Below are positions 7,401-12,168 of a DNA stretch of 17,222 nt, piece after piece. Under the pieces are notes generated by a model. It ran no database searches. It saw nothing but the letters and a program-made list of their open reading frames with translations, and had not been told where the DNA came from. Position 1 is the stretch's first letter, and every line of letters begins with the position of its first letter. The translations under genes and the position numbers were made by a program. This stretch comes from Chromera velia (taxonomy: Eukaryota > Sar > Chromeraceae): assembly GCA_018398765.1 (NCBI GenBank), contig JAHBMJ010002639.1:1-17222 (forward strand), read 5' to 3'.

Positions 7401-9834
7401 ATGGGAACACTTCAACCCAGACTGACATCGAGAAAGTGAAGGAGAAGATCGAGGCAAAGGAGAAGGAAATTCAGGAAGTGAAAGACAGAAAGGACGTTTG
7501 GGAGACTGCTACTGACAAGGAGCGACGCGACCAGCTGACGGCGCTCCAGGGCGAGCTGACGGCGCTACGGGAGAAGGAGAACCGACTTGCTGGCCCTTCC
7601 AGTTCCGCCGGTCAGTTTTTTTCGCGTGCGTGCGTGGCGTGGCCGACAGGCCTTCCCCGATTTTTTCTCGTCGGCCGGACGAAAATTGTGGGGTCAGTGT
7701 ATCACGGATGGCCACGGAAGTCAGGCGGGAGGTGTCTGCCGGCCGACCGAATATTTCTCCAGCATGCTGTAGACTGACGTGCCGTGAGCGTGTCTGCGGG
7801 CCTTCCCCTTCTCTTCTTTGCCGGAACGAAAATTTCCCCAGCATACGTTTGGTGTCTCCAGATTGAAGTGCCGAGAGCTGTGTGTGATCGAATGGCTGTT
7901 GGTCCTACGGTGTTCGGTGCATGCTCGTTCACGTGTGTGCGTGGCTGAAGGTTGATTGCGTCGTTCCGCTTGGCTGGTCGGATTGGATCTTCGCGTGTGT
8001 CTGGGTGGCTGAAGGTCGATGGCGTCCGTCTGGCTGGTCGGATTGTGTCTGGTGTGCCTGAAGACTTCTGTGCAAGACAGGCCCTCTGCCATAAAAAAAT
8101 TGCAACTTCTGTGCAGGTCCGCGTGGAGCAGCGGAGACGGCCGATCCTCCCTACCAGTCTTTCGCGAAGTCGTGTGCAGAAGAGGTCCGCGACAAGATCC
8201 TGCACTTCAAGGGCGGCAGCTTTGCGATGGACAACGAGCTCGACAAGCATGCGACCAAGGTTTTTGTCCGTGATTGCTACGGGCCGCTCTTCGATGCGAT
8301 GGTCGACAAGTCGCCTTTGGACAAGAAGGAAAAGCACGGTCGAGTCTTTGTGCTGGGCACGCCGGGTGTGGGAAAGTCGTTCTTCCGCAACTACGTATGC
8401 CATTGCCTCGTTCATTGGGCGATTCGAAAAAAGGAGTCGCTGATGGTGGTGTTGCAAAAGTCGGACAAGCAGGGATCCCGCAATAAGGACGTCTTCGTGG
8501 TGAGGATGGAGAAGGGCAACAAGGAGACTTTGCGCACTCTGCGCTACAATTCCAATGCTCAAGGTGCCCTGGTCAGGGACGTTAATGAGGCCCAAAAGAA
8601 GGAAGAGGTGGTCGTCTCGCTCATCGACGTTTCTGAGGGAAATGTTGCAGAACATAGAGTGGAGACGAATCACATGTGGTTCTTCTCTTCTCCGAACTAT
8701 GATCTCATGAATCTGTCCGATAGGTTGAAAGGCCCGCGGGGAGGGCACGACCTGTGGATGGGTCTCTGGAGCATGGACGAGATTCTCCTGGCGTACGAGC
8801 GCCTCTTCGCGGGGCTTCCGACTGCTCAGGGCTGCGACCAGTTCTGCTCCTACTACGAGGTTGGCACGGCACCGTCGGACGTCCATGTGCGTCGGCGCGT
8901 GGAAGAGTATGGTTTGACGGTAAGAGTTGCGTTCTCACCTCGGTTTCAGGTCGAAGTTGAGAAGAAGCTCGACCAAAAGCTGAAAGATAAGCAGTGGACA
9001 GCTGAGCTGTTGCTAACGCTGAGTCGTGATGAGAGGGAAGTCACATCCTCGGCGAGCCACAGCCTCCTGCATGGGGAGGCTACAGAACAGTTCGAGGAGG
9101 GCTTCTACAGGTGGGCCTCTTCCAGGATCAGGGCAAGGGTTGCCCAAGCTGCCCTGAAGCACAAGGACTTCAACCTCGAGGTACTGCTTCTCGCAGATGG
9201 TGGACCTTCATACAAGGGGCAGATGGTGGAGGCGCTGTGGTTCGAGCGATTCGTACTTGGTGCGAACGTTGTCCCCGGAGACAACCAGCTGTCGCTGTCG
9301 TGCACCACGAAAAAAAATCGCACGGACAAAATATGGATGCTGCAGGAGCAGTTGAAATCCTTCTCTTCGGTAACGACAGAGTGGTGTTCCAAGAACCACA
9401 TGAAGGAGAAGCTGGTCCAGAGGGTCATGAATTGCAGAAAAAGGAAGGCTGGCCCAGGGGCGTCGGAAGCTTGGCTGCTGCGACCGTTTGAGCCCAACAT
9501 GATGGCGATCGACGGCATTCTCGTCTTCCGCCACCTGGACGATGTGCCACACGTACTTTTTCTGCAAGCCACGATCGCTGAAGAGCACCCGACGAAAGAG
9601 AAACCGGCGGAATATCTTGAAACGCTCGTGAAAGCGTCTGAGGAGCAGCAGGCGAAGAGCGCCTTCGTGTTCATACTCCCCAAATCGAGGTACGGCGGCG
9701 ACAGAGGAAGGTGCATGTGGAAGAAGCAGGAGATTCATGAGTGTGCGACGACAGCCAGGCTGTTGGAGCAGTATGCGATGTGCCCGGGATTTAGCCTTCA
9801 CAGCAGCCAAGACAAAGATCGGAAGCTCCCGTAG
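1378..9834 (+). CDS. Multi-exon Crinkler/RHS-type NTPase-nuclease gene with modular N-terminal exon array (5' end not found)
   Basis: I infer one spliced gene. Open candidate exons: 1378-1437, 1662-1721, 1959-2018, 2317-2508, 2993-3049, 3227-3319, 3621-3737, 4372-4479, 4596-4663, 4751-4814, 5167-5243, 5346-5394, 5584-5667, 5732-5839, 5933-6000, 6084-6162, 6371-6553, 6952-7019, 7112-7172, 7353-7610 and 8117-9834. Each has a pyrimidine-rich AG acceptor and a GT donor, and the joined frame is open to TAG at 9832. The parts up to 7172 are short, Gly/Glu/Arg-rich and unfamiliar. 7353-7610 is a coiled coil and 8117-9834 is the catalytic core. The family is known as Crinkler (CRN/CR) effectors in oomycetes and chytrids and RHS proteins in trypanosomes. 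Its members are nuclear or secreted, and acting on nucleic acid is an inference. Which exons are really joined, and where translation starts, needs transcript data. The 5' part could be a separate gene. Confidence 0.55.
1662..1721 (+). CDS. Candidate exon, SEWK cassette copy 2
   Basis: A 60-nt phase 1-1 exon between acceptor TATGCCCGCAG and donor G|GTCAGC. The peptide SVPCSEWRRSEASELKERE keeps the SEW and ELKE blocks of copy 1. The intron after it resembles the intron after copy 1, so exon and intron were duplicated together (284 bp from copy 1). Confidence 0.55.
1959..2018 (+). CDS. Candidate exon, SEWK cassette copy 3
   Basis: A 60-nt phase 1-1 exon between acceptor TTCTGCCCGCAG and donor G|GTCAGC. 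The peptide PVPFSEWKQDEVFELKEKE keeps SEWK and ELKE. It starts 297 bp after copy 2. The exact 60-nt length in all three copies supports coding. Confidence 0.55.
2317..2508 (+). CDS. Candidate exon with GCRAGE hexapeptide repeats
   Basis: A 192-nt phase 1-1 exon between acceptor CTCTATGTGCAG and donor GAAG|GTCAGC, the same donor as the SEWK exons. It starts with ARVRLGWRKSEV and then holds about six imperfect 18-bp units giving GCRAGE-like hexapeptides (regular cysteine and arginine), ending LGSLGDPGRE. The 18-bp period preserves frame. The function is not recognised. The evenly spaced cysteines could be metal or disulfide ligands, but the repeat may equally be a simple minisatellite in an exon. 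Confidence 0.5.
2539..2992 (+). other. Intronic stretch with one uncertain exon candidate
   Basis: No exon follows the phase 1 rule here. A segment at 2716-2808 has an excellent acceptor (GAGCTGTCTCTGCAG) and donor (CACAG|GTAGGT) and is 93 nt long, but it carries a TAG in the phase expected from its neighbours. It is open in the other two phases. The sequence after acceptor 2538 reads 20 codons to TAG in phase 1. I treat all of it as intron or unresolved. Confidence 0.35.
2993..3049 (+). CDS. Candidate small glycine-rich exon
   Basis: A 57-nt phase 1-1 exon between acceptor TTCTCTTTGCAG and donor G|GTCTGT. The peptide is AKIQSGGGKGGADDGNLR flanked by split glycine codons. It fits the phase of both neighbours. 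No homologous copy was seen in the window and no domain is recognised. Confidence 0.4.
3227..3319 (+). CDS. Candidate exon, GGL cassette copy 1
   Basis: A 93-nt phase 1-1 exon between acceptor CCCGTTTCGCTCAG and donor GCAG|GTTTTT. It begins GLVHLRGGHSEFKE and ends VRVSLQQDDSTSA. A second, broken copy lies at 3910-3996 within a larger tandem duplication. The conserved VRVSLQQ-D tail between copies supports a coding history. Confidence 0.5.
3621..3737 (+). CDS. Candidate exon, VVxN cassette copy 1
   Basis: A 117-nt exon between acceptor CCTTTTTTCCTGCAG and donor GGG|GTACGT. In the phase 1-1 reading it starts VVGNFRGAHGRPEGGGPGRV and is Gly/Arg/Pro-rich. The phase 0-0 reading (SGTSGELMAVLKVAV...) is also open in both copies. 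Phase 1 is chosen only because it matches the neighbouring exons, so the reading frame is less certain than the exon itself. Confidence 0.45.
3910..3996 (+). pseudogene. Broken GGL cassette copy 2 (in-frame TAA)
   Basis: This is the duplicate of the 3227-3319 exon, with acceptor CGGTTGTTGCAG and donor GGCAG|GTTCG. It is two codons shorter (87 nt) and keeps the VRVSLQQ tail, but reads TAA at 3939-3941 in the phase set by its splice sites. Either it is skipped, or its inclusion would truncate the product (a poison exon), or it is simply dead. Confidence 0.55.
4372..4479 (+). CDS. Candidate exon, VVxN cassette copy 2
   Basis: A 108-nt exon between acceptor CGTGCGCCCGCAG and donor GGG|GTGCGT, three codons shorter than copy 1 at 3621. 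The phase 1-1 peptide starts VVRNPRGAHGRPGGGGGLSG and ends GVEFARPER. The phase 0 reading SSGTPGELMAVLEVAV is also open. The downstream intron is nearly identical to that of copy 1 for about 80 bp. Confidence 0.45.
4596..4663 (+). CDS. Candidate exon A1 (LELQN module)
   Basis: A 68-nt phase 1-0 exon between acceptor TTTCCTGCTTGCAG and donor GTG|GTGAGT. The peptide reads LDQLLGWRDGC then AANLALELQNV. It is exactly the same length as exons at 5933 and 6952. Compared with 5933 it keeps Q, L, DGC and ELQN with several synonymous third-position changes, which supports this frame. Confidence 0.65.
4751..4814 (+). CDS. Candidate exon B1
   Basis: A 64-nt phase 0-1 exon between acceptor CTTCTCCTCTCTGCAG and donor GCAG|GTCGGT. 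The peptide is HCRDTRGGETFGEGLEISVA with a final Ala and split Gly. It pairs with A1: together A and B form one phase 1-1 unit. The VAAG end and the following intron start are shared with the exon at 6084. Confidence 0.65.
5167..5243 (+). CDS. Candidate exon A' (divergent A module)
   Basis: A 77-nt phase 1-0 exon between acceptor GCATCTCTCTATAG and donor GAG|GTCAGT. It encodes SVDRLEKTFRQLSMGSKAFA then ALRKE, a likely amphipathic helix. It has the same phases as the 68-nt A exons but is three codons longer and poorly similar in sequence. The region between B1 and this exon (4815-5166) holds no exon that I can support. Confidence 0.6.
5346..5394 (+). CDS. Candidate exon B' (divergent B module)
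   Basis: A 49-nt phase 0-1 exon between acceptor CTCCGCTGCGTGCAG and donor GCAG|GTGGGT. It encodes AQAPSGASLNICTSAA and ends in the same AA|G as the other B exons. It completes an A'-B' unit with the 5167 exon. Confidence 0.6.
5584..5667 (+). CDS. Candidate exon of four hydrophobic heptapeptide repeats
   Basis: Four tandem units of 20-21 bp each hold CTTCTTGGCAG|GTGCGC, that is a usable acceptor and donor side by side. Read as a single phase 1-1 exon (acceptor CTCTCCTTCGGCAG, donor GGCGG|GTACAT) it gives AQFFLAGAHFFSAG then ALFFLAGAHFFTA, 28 hydrophobic residues long enough to span a membrane. It could instead be a repetitive intronic splice-acceptor array. Coding use is not proven. Confidence 0.35.
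5732..5839 (+). CDS. Candidate exon, acidic/Gly-rich linker
   Basis: A 108-nt phase 1-1 exon between acceptor CCCGCGACTGCAG and donor CACAG|GTACGTCAG. It starts AEDLLADWGALGRSGGSRGR and ends FPPEEPAQ. Phase fits both neighbours (B' or the heptad exon before, A2 after). A second acceptor at 5698-5699 would put it out of phase. No domain is recognised. Confidence 0.6.
5933..6000 (+). CDS. Candidate exon A2 (LELQN module)
   Basis: A 68-nt phase 1-0 exon between acceptor TTACCTGCCTGCAG and donor TCG|GTGAGT. The peptide is LKQPLAGGDGCKLELESELQ followed by NS. It is a clear paralogue of A1 at 4596 (same length, phase, DGC and ELQN blocks). Confidence 0.7.
6084..6162 (+). CDS. Candidate exon B2
   Basis: A 79-nt phase 0-1 exon between acceptor TCTCTCCTCTGTGCAG and donor GCAG|GTCGGT. 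It starts HFRRDGVRGGEPFEERHGGA and ends DTGVAA. It aligns to B1 at both ends with five extra codons internally. It is spaced 83 nt from A2, nearly as A1-B1 (87 nt). Confidence 0.7.
6371..6553 (+). CDS. Candidate exon C2 (EWALSNKTKNRLAH module)
   Basis: A 183-nt phase 1-1 exon after acceptor CCGTGCGTGGTGCAG, ending G|GTCCGC. It begins EWALSNKTKNRLAHSYYGNS, identical in the first 14 residues to the C3 exon at 7353. It then diverges into a short segment with a CKHCGKG pair of cysteines and a proline tail. It closes an A2-B2-C2 cassette. The donor is the weakest of its boundaries. Confidence 0.6.
6952..7019 (+). CDS. Candidate exon A3
   Basis: A 68-nt phase 1-0 exon between acceptor TCATGCGTGCAG and donor GCG|GTGAGT. 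The peptide is LLLGLFGGSDESLGPQRQHR then DA. Length, phases and donor match A1 and A2 while the residues have diverged. The 398-nt intron before it shares blocks with the intron after C3. Confidence 0.65.
7112..7172 (+). CDS. Candidate exon B3
   Basis: A 61-nt phase 0-1 exon between acceptor TCTTTCTCTTCTGTGCAG and donor GCAG|GTCCGT. The peptide is QFSVPGDKSPEEVETTSTAA. It ends in AA|G like B1, B2 and B'. It lies 92 nt after A3. Confidence 0.65.
7353..7610 (+). CDS. Candidate exon C3, coiled-coil linker
   Basis: A 258-nt phase 1-1 exon between acceptor TGATACTGTACGTGCAG and donor GCCG|GTCAGT. It begins EWALSNKTKNRLAHAYNGNT, then a charged heptad-rich helix with EKVKEKIEAKEKEIQEVKDR, VWETATDKERRDQLTALQ and ELTALREKE. 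A short coiled coil of this style immediately before the P-loop domain is common in Crinkler/RHS proteins. Coding potential is strong and the codon frame enters the terminal exon in phase. Confidence 0.8.
7611..8116 (+). other. Intron before the catalytic exon, with internal repeats
   Basis: This 506-nt intron contains two copies of a 60-64 bp unit (GTGGCTGAAGGT...TGGCTGGTCGGATTG, starting at 7941 and 8005). It also has blocks ATTTCTCCAGCAT (near 7758) and ATTTCCCCAGCATACG (near 7831), and GTGTATCACGGATGG (near 7697), that recur in the 6554-6951 intron. No exon is supported inside. Confidence 0.6.
8117..9834 (+). CDS. Terminal exon: Crinkler/RHS-type P-loop NTPase with divergent PD-(D/E)xK-like nuclease domain
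   Basis: This is the strongest coding signal in the window: 572 codons from acceptor AACTTCTGTGCAG (phase 1) to TAG, with 535 from the first ATG at 8227. Counting from that ATG, Walker A is GTPGVGKS at residues 44-51 (8356-8379) and a Walker-B-like VVVSLID ends at Asp134. A strand plus FFSSPNYDLM and then WMGLWSMDEI follow, the serine-proline and W-x-E pattern typical of RHS/Crinkler NTPases. From about residue 315, GPSYKGQMVEALWFERFVLG followed by IDGIL (Asp429) and LFLQATIAEEHPTK (Gln447) resembles the restriction-endonuclease-like C-terminal domain of this family, with QAT where ExK is usual. Known family roles are effectors or nuclear proteins with NTPase activity. The exact substrate is unknown. 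Translation from 8227 alone would lose the coiled coil. Confidence 0.85.
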
Positions 9835-10031
9835 ATGCTGGACTAAAAGGTTTTTTGGCTGAGAGTTTTTTGTATTGCAACCTTGCCTTTCAGTCTCGAA
9901 AGCCAACCTTGTGTACGGCAGGCGTATACATGTCGCAAACGAAAGACTTTTTTGGTGCGCTCTTCAGACGGTCCGTTATGCATCTGCGAGGTTTCCGTCC
10001 CATCTCGGAACTCTCATTATGGATATAGAAA
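9835..10031. other. 3' flank of the gene and composition switch
   Basis: No gene is supported. Downstream of the stop there is a T-rich stretch and no clear AATAAA signal. From here the sequence loses the GC- and CT-rich look of the gene and becomes AT-richer. Confidence 0.5.
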
Positions 10032-10739
10032 ATGGCTAGACACAAAAATGGACGCATCTTCCCCCCGCTCGTCCGAGCGCTCATCGCTAACCTTCTCGGC
10101 CATCACTGCCCAACAAGCAGTCTGGTTATCCCTTTCCACCTTGTTCCGTTTATTTGTTCTAGCATGCAAGTGATCGAGGCTTCAATAAGCCTGCTAGATG
10201 TGCTAGATGAAAGCTTACTAGATGATGCTTCGGTAGACCTAGTTGAACCTTTTCCTAGTACAGCAGTAGAGCGTGGTTTCCAAGTTACGGGCGTTTTGCA
10301 CTGTATGCAAACACTAGTGCACGTAGGCGGGTGGTAGTTGTGGGTTCTCCAAGCTCCAAGTATGGGCCACTACCGCCTCTTCCCGTCCGTCGTCCCTCTT
10401 TGATATGAAGATCTTCTTGAGCGCATCACCGAGTCCCATCTGGAGGTCCGTATGCAGACTGCAGTCCTAGCATAGCTTCTGAAAAACCTAGACTTTGATA
10501 CCGTTGCCCTACTAGCATCTCCTTCACTACTAGCGGGACTTTGCGGCCTTCAAAAACTAATATGAAACGCTCACCGCATTTTTAAAACGGAGGGGACTCT
10601 TGATTCTCTCCTATGGAACAAAAACACCGACCTTTTGCACTTCGACCGGCAGGTCGCTGAGCATCTCTATAATCTGATGTCGTGCATACGCGATCGTGCC
10701 GCGTGGCTTATTGCTTCTTCACCCCGCCCTGTAAGATAA
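10032..10739 (+). pseudogene. Decayed reading frame with four in-frame stops
   Basis: One frame reads protein-like sequence from ATG 10032 to TAA 10737 (236 codons), broken only by TAG 10335, TGA 10401, TAG 10473 and TGA 10563. Between stops there are fluent stretches such as LDVLDESLLDDASVDLVEPF, YEDLLERITESHLEVRMQ, LLKNLDFDTVALLASPSLL and LLWNKNTDLLHFDRQVAEHL. All four stops are reachable from sense codons by one C-to-T or G-to-A change. The frame uses many CTA leucine codons. I do not recognise the family. It lies just upstream of, but out of frame with, the 10753 ORF and may be the remnant of the same gene. A non-standard genetic code is the less likely alternative. Confidence 0.45.
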
Positions 10740-10752
10740 AGAAAAAAAAAAT

Positions 10753-11034
10753 ATGCCTGCCGGTGGAGCTATTTTTTGTCTGATCAATGTGAACCGTCCA
10801 ATTCTCTATGCGCTAGAAAACCCATTCCTAGCGTCCCCTTCGCTGGTCAAACTTGGTAGCACGTTAAAAAACCCAGACCATAGACTAGACCAGTACCACT
10901 TATGCTACCCGTGGGGCTTCAACATCGTCTGTATCCTAGTATTTCCACCTGGGGTCATGCAAACGTGGCTCGATCATTTAGAACGGCTGCTCTTCAACTT
11001 ATTCAGCGATTACAAGCTCAAAAGCCTAGTCTAG
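10753..11034 (+). CDS. Small ORF resembling T5orf172 / GIY-YIG-like domain
   Basis: A 93-codon ORF. The pattern IFCLINV, then SLVKLGSTLKNPDHRLDQYH, a central proline, a hydrophobic strand and LDHLERLLFNLF follows the T5orf172 (DUF1390-like, GIY-YIG fold) layout: I-Y-x-L, VKIG-T, R-L, and a helix with Glu. Such domains occur in phage, large DNA viruses and scattered eukaryotes, often at the C-terminus of longer proteins. Here the domain stands alone after a broken frame, so it may be the surviving end of a pseudogene. Assignment is from pattern only. Confidence 0.4.
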   Translation: MPAGGAIFCLINVNRPILYALENPFLASPSLVKLGSTLKNPDHRLDQYHLCYPWGFNIVCILVFPPGVMQTWLDHLERLLFNLFSDYKLKSLV

Positions 11035-11309
11035 CTCTTTGAGTCTCGATAAGAATGGCTGATTAGCGTTCCTAGAGCACATGTATTAGCGATGTTCCGA
11101 TCTTTTCGGGACCACATCGTGAAAGAGGTCTACTGTCTGTCAATGTAAGGAAATTTTTTTATTTTTATGCAGAGACGACGTGACTGAATGAACGTTGATG
11201 GGTGTGAAGACTCATTCACTTCACATCTGTCTGAATGTTTGTGTGGATACAAATAAGGAGAAATAGAAGTGAATGGAGAGTTGGAGTAGAATAGTTTCGA
11301 ATAGAAAAA
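11035..11309. other. No gene seen
   Basis: AT-rich sequence with short ORFs only and no recognisable protein, RNA or repeat. Confidence 0.5.
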
Positions 11310-11372
11310 AAAGAGATGGCCGAAGCTGTTAACCTTTAGAAAGAATTGTGAGGTCCCTGGATCGAGTCCCAA
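11310..11372 (+). ncRNA. tRNA-like / SINE-like Pol III promoter pair
   Basis: TGGCCGAAGCTG (11317-11328) fits a tRNA A box and GGATCGAGTCC (11359-11369) fits a B box, about 30 nt apart as in tRNA genes. The text GATGGCCGAAGCTGTTAACC resembles the D-arm of serine or leucine tRNAs. Acceptor and T stems do not pair well, so a functional tRNA is unlikely. A tRNA-derived SINE head or decayed tRNA is the better reading. Confidence 0.35.
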
Positions 11373-11729
11373 CGATCGAACGATCAATGAGGCAACGTTT
11401 TGGTCGGATCGATTGAGGACGATCGATTTGAAGGGAGGGCATGTGTGACGTAAGTATAGATTGTATATGAGACTGCGCAGTGCGAGCGCAAGCAAGCACC
11501 TTACATAATCCTTGCATGCTTTCTAGGACCGCGTCAGAAAAGAGTGCGTGTCTCAGCCAGAGCAATTGAAATTAGATGGCGCATCTGAATTGTAGCAAAG
11601 TCAGTCTAACAGCGCAGGTATCAACTGATTAAACGATGGAACGATGACGCATGTCTAGATTGACAGACCTTCCGTCTTGACGTTGTGAATATGATAAGCC
11701 CTGTGTATGTGCCACAATTATGATCTGAC

Positions 11730-11833
11730 GCAAGCAAGCTTGCGAACGGCCTAGGCTAGAATGGGCCGGAAAGCATTTTTTTATTATGTGAAGGCTGCAT
11801 ATGCATGCATGCATCTTATGCAAGCAAGCTTGC
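11730..11833. repeat. Direct repeat of palindromic GCAAGCAAGCTTGC
   Basis: GCAAGCAAGCTTGC occurs at 11730-11743 and 11820-11833. Each is followed by a CCGGAAAGC block (11766 and 11842). The segment between also contains the self-complementary ATATGCATGCATGCAT. It looks like a degraded duplication next to the MITE-like element. Confidence 0.6.
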
Positions 11834-11865
11834 AGACAGCCCCGGAAAGCAAGAAAAATGAGAAC

Positions 11866-12079
11866 GGGGACACACAAAATATTTTTTATAAGACGGTGTC
11901 TTATAGGGATGTCTCGAGAGGGGGCGGGAGGGTTTGAGACGCTGCGTACCGCCGCATGTGACCCATACGCCGCCGTACTACATACGCGCCGCCACCTTAT
12001 AAGTGGGGCTTTTTGAAGGCTTGGGGAGAGGGGGGGTATTTTGAGACACCGTCTTATAAAATTTTTTTTGTGCGTCCCC
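11866..12079. mobile_element. MITE-like element, 214 bp, with terminal inverted repeats and AAC duplication
   Basis: The left end GGGGACACACAAAATATTTT continues to TATAAGACGGTGTCT. The reverse complement of the right end reads GGGGACGCACAAAAAAAATT then TATAAGACGGTGTCT, giving about 36-38 bp TIRs with few mismatches. AAC directly flanks both ends (11863-11865 and 12080-12082), consistent with a 3-bp target-site duplication. The left TIR also holds the palindrome TATAAGAC-GGT-GTCTTATA. The interior is GC-rich with no ORF of its own. The superfamily is not assigned. Confidence 0.75.
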
Positions 12080-12168
12080 AACTGCACGATCGATTCAATG
12101 ACGCATGGCGCCGCGGCTATAAACTGACTGTACTGATAATTGAAACTTTTGTACTAGAAAGTAACTTT

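Noticed and set aside
7702-8886. A 394-codon minus-strand ORF
   Set aside because: It overlaps the plus-strand NTPase exon, which has clear family motifs. The minus frame is the complement of that coding sequence and shows no domain of its own.
9208-9906. A 232-codon minus-strand ORF
   Set aside because: It is antisense to the C-terminal nuclease-like domain and has no motif or splice support.
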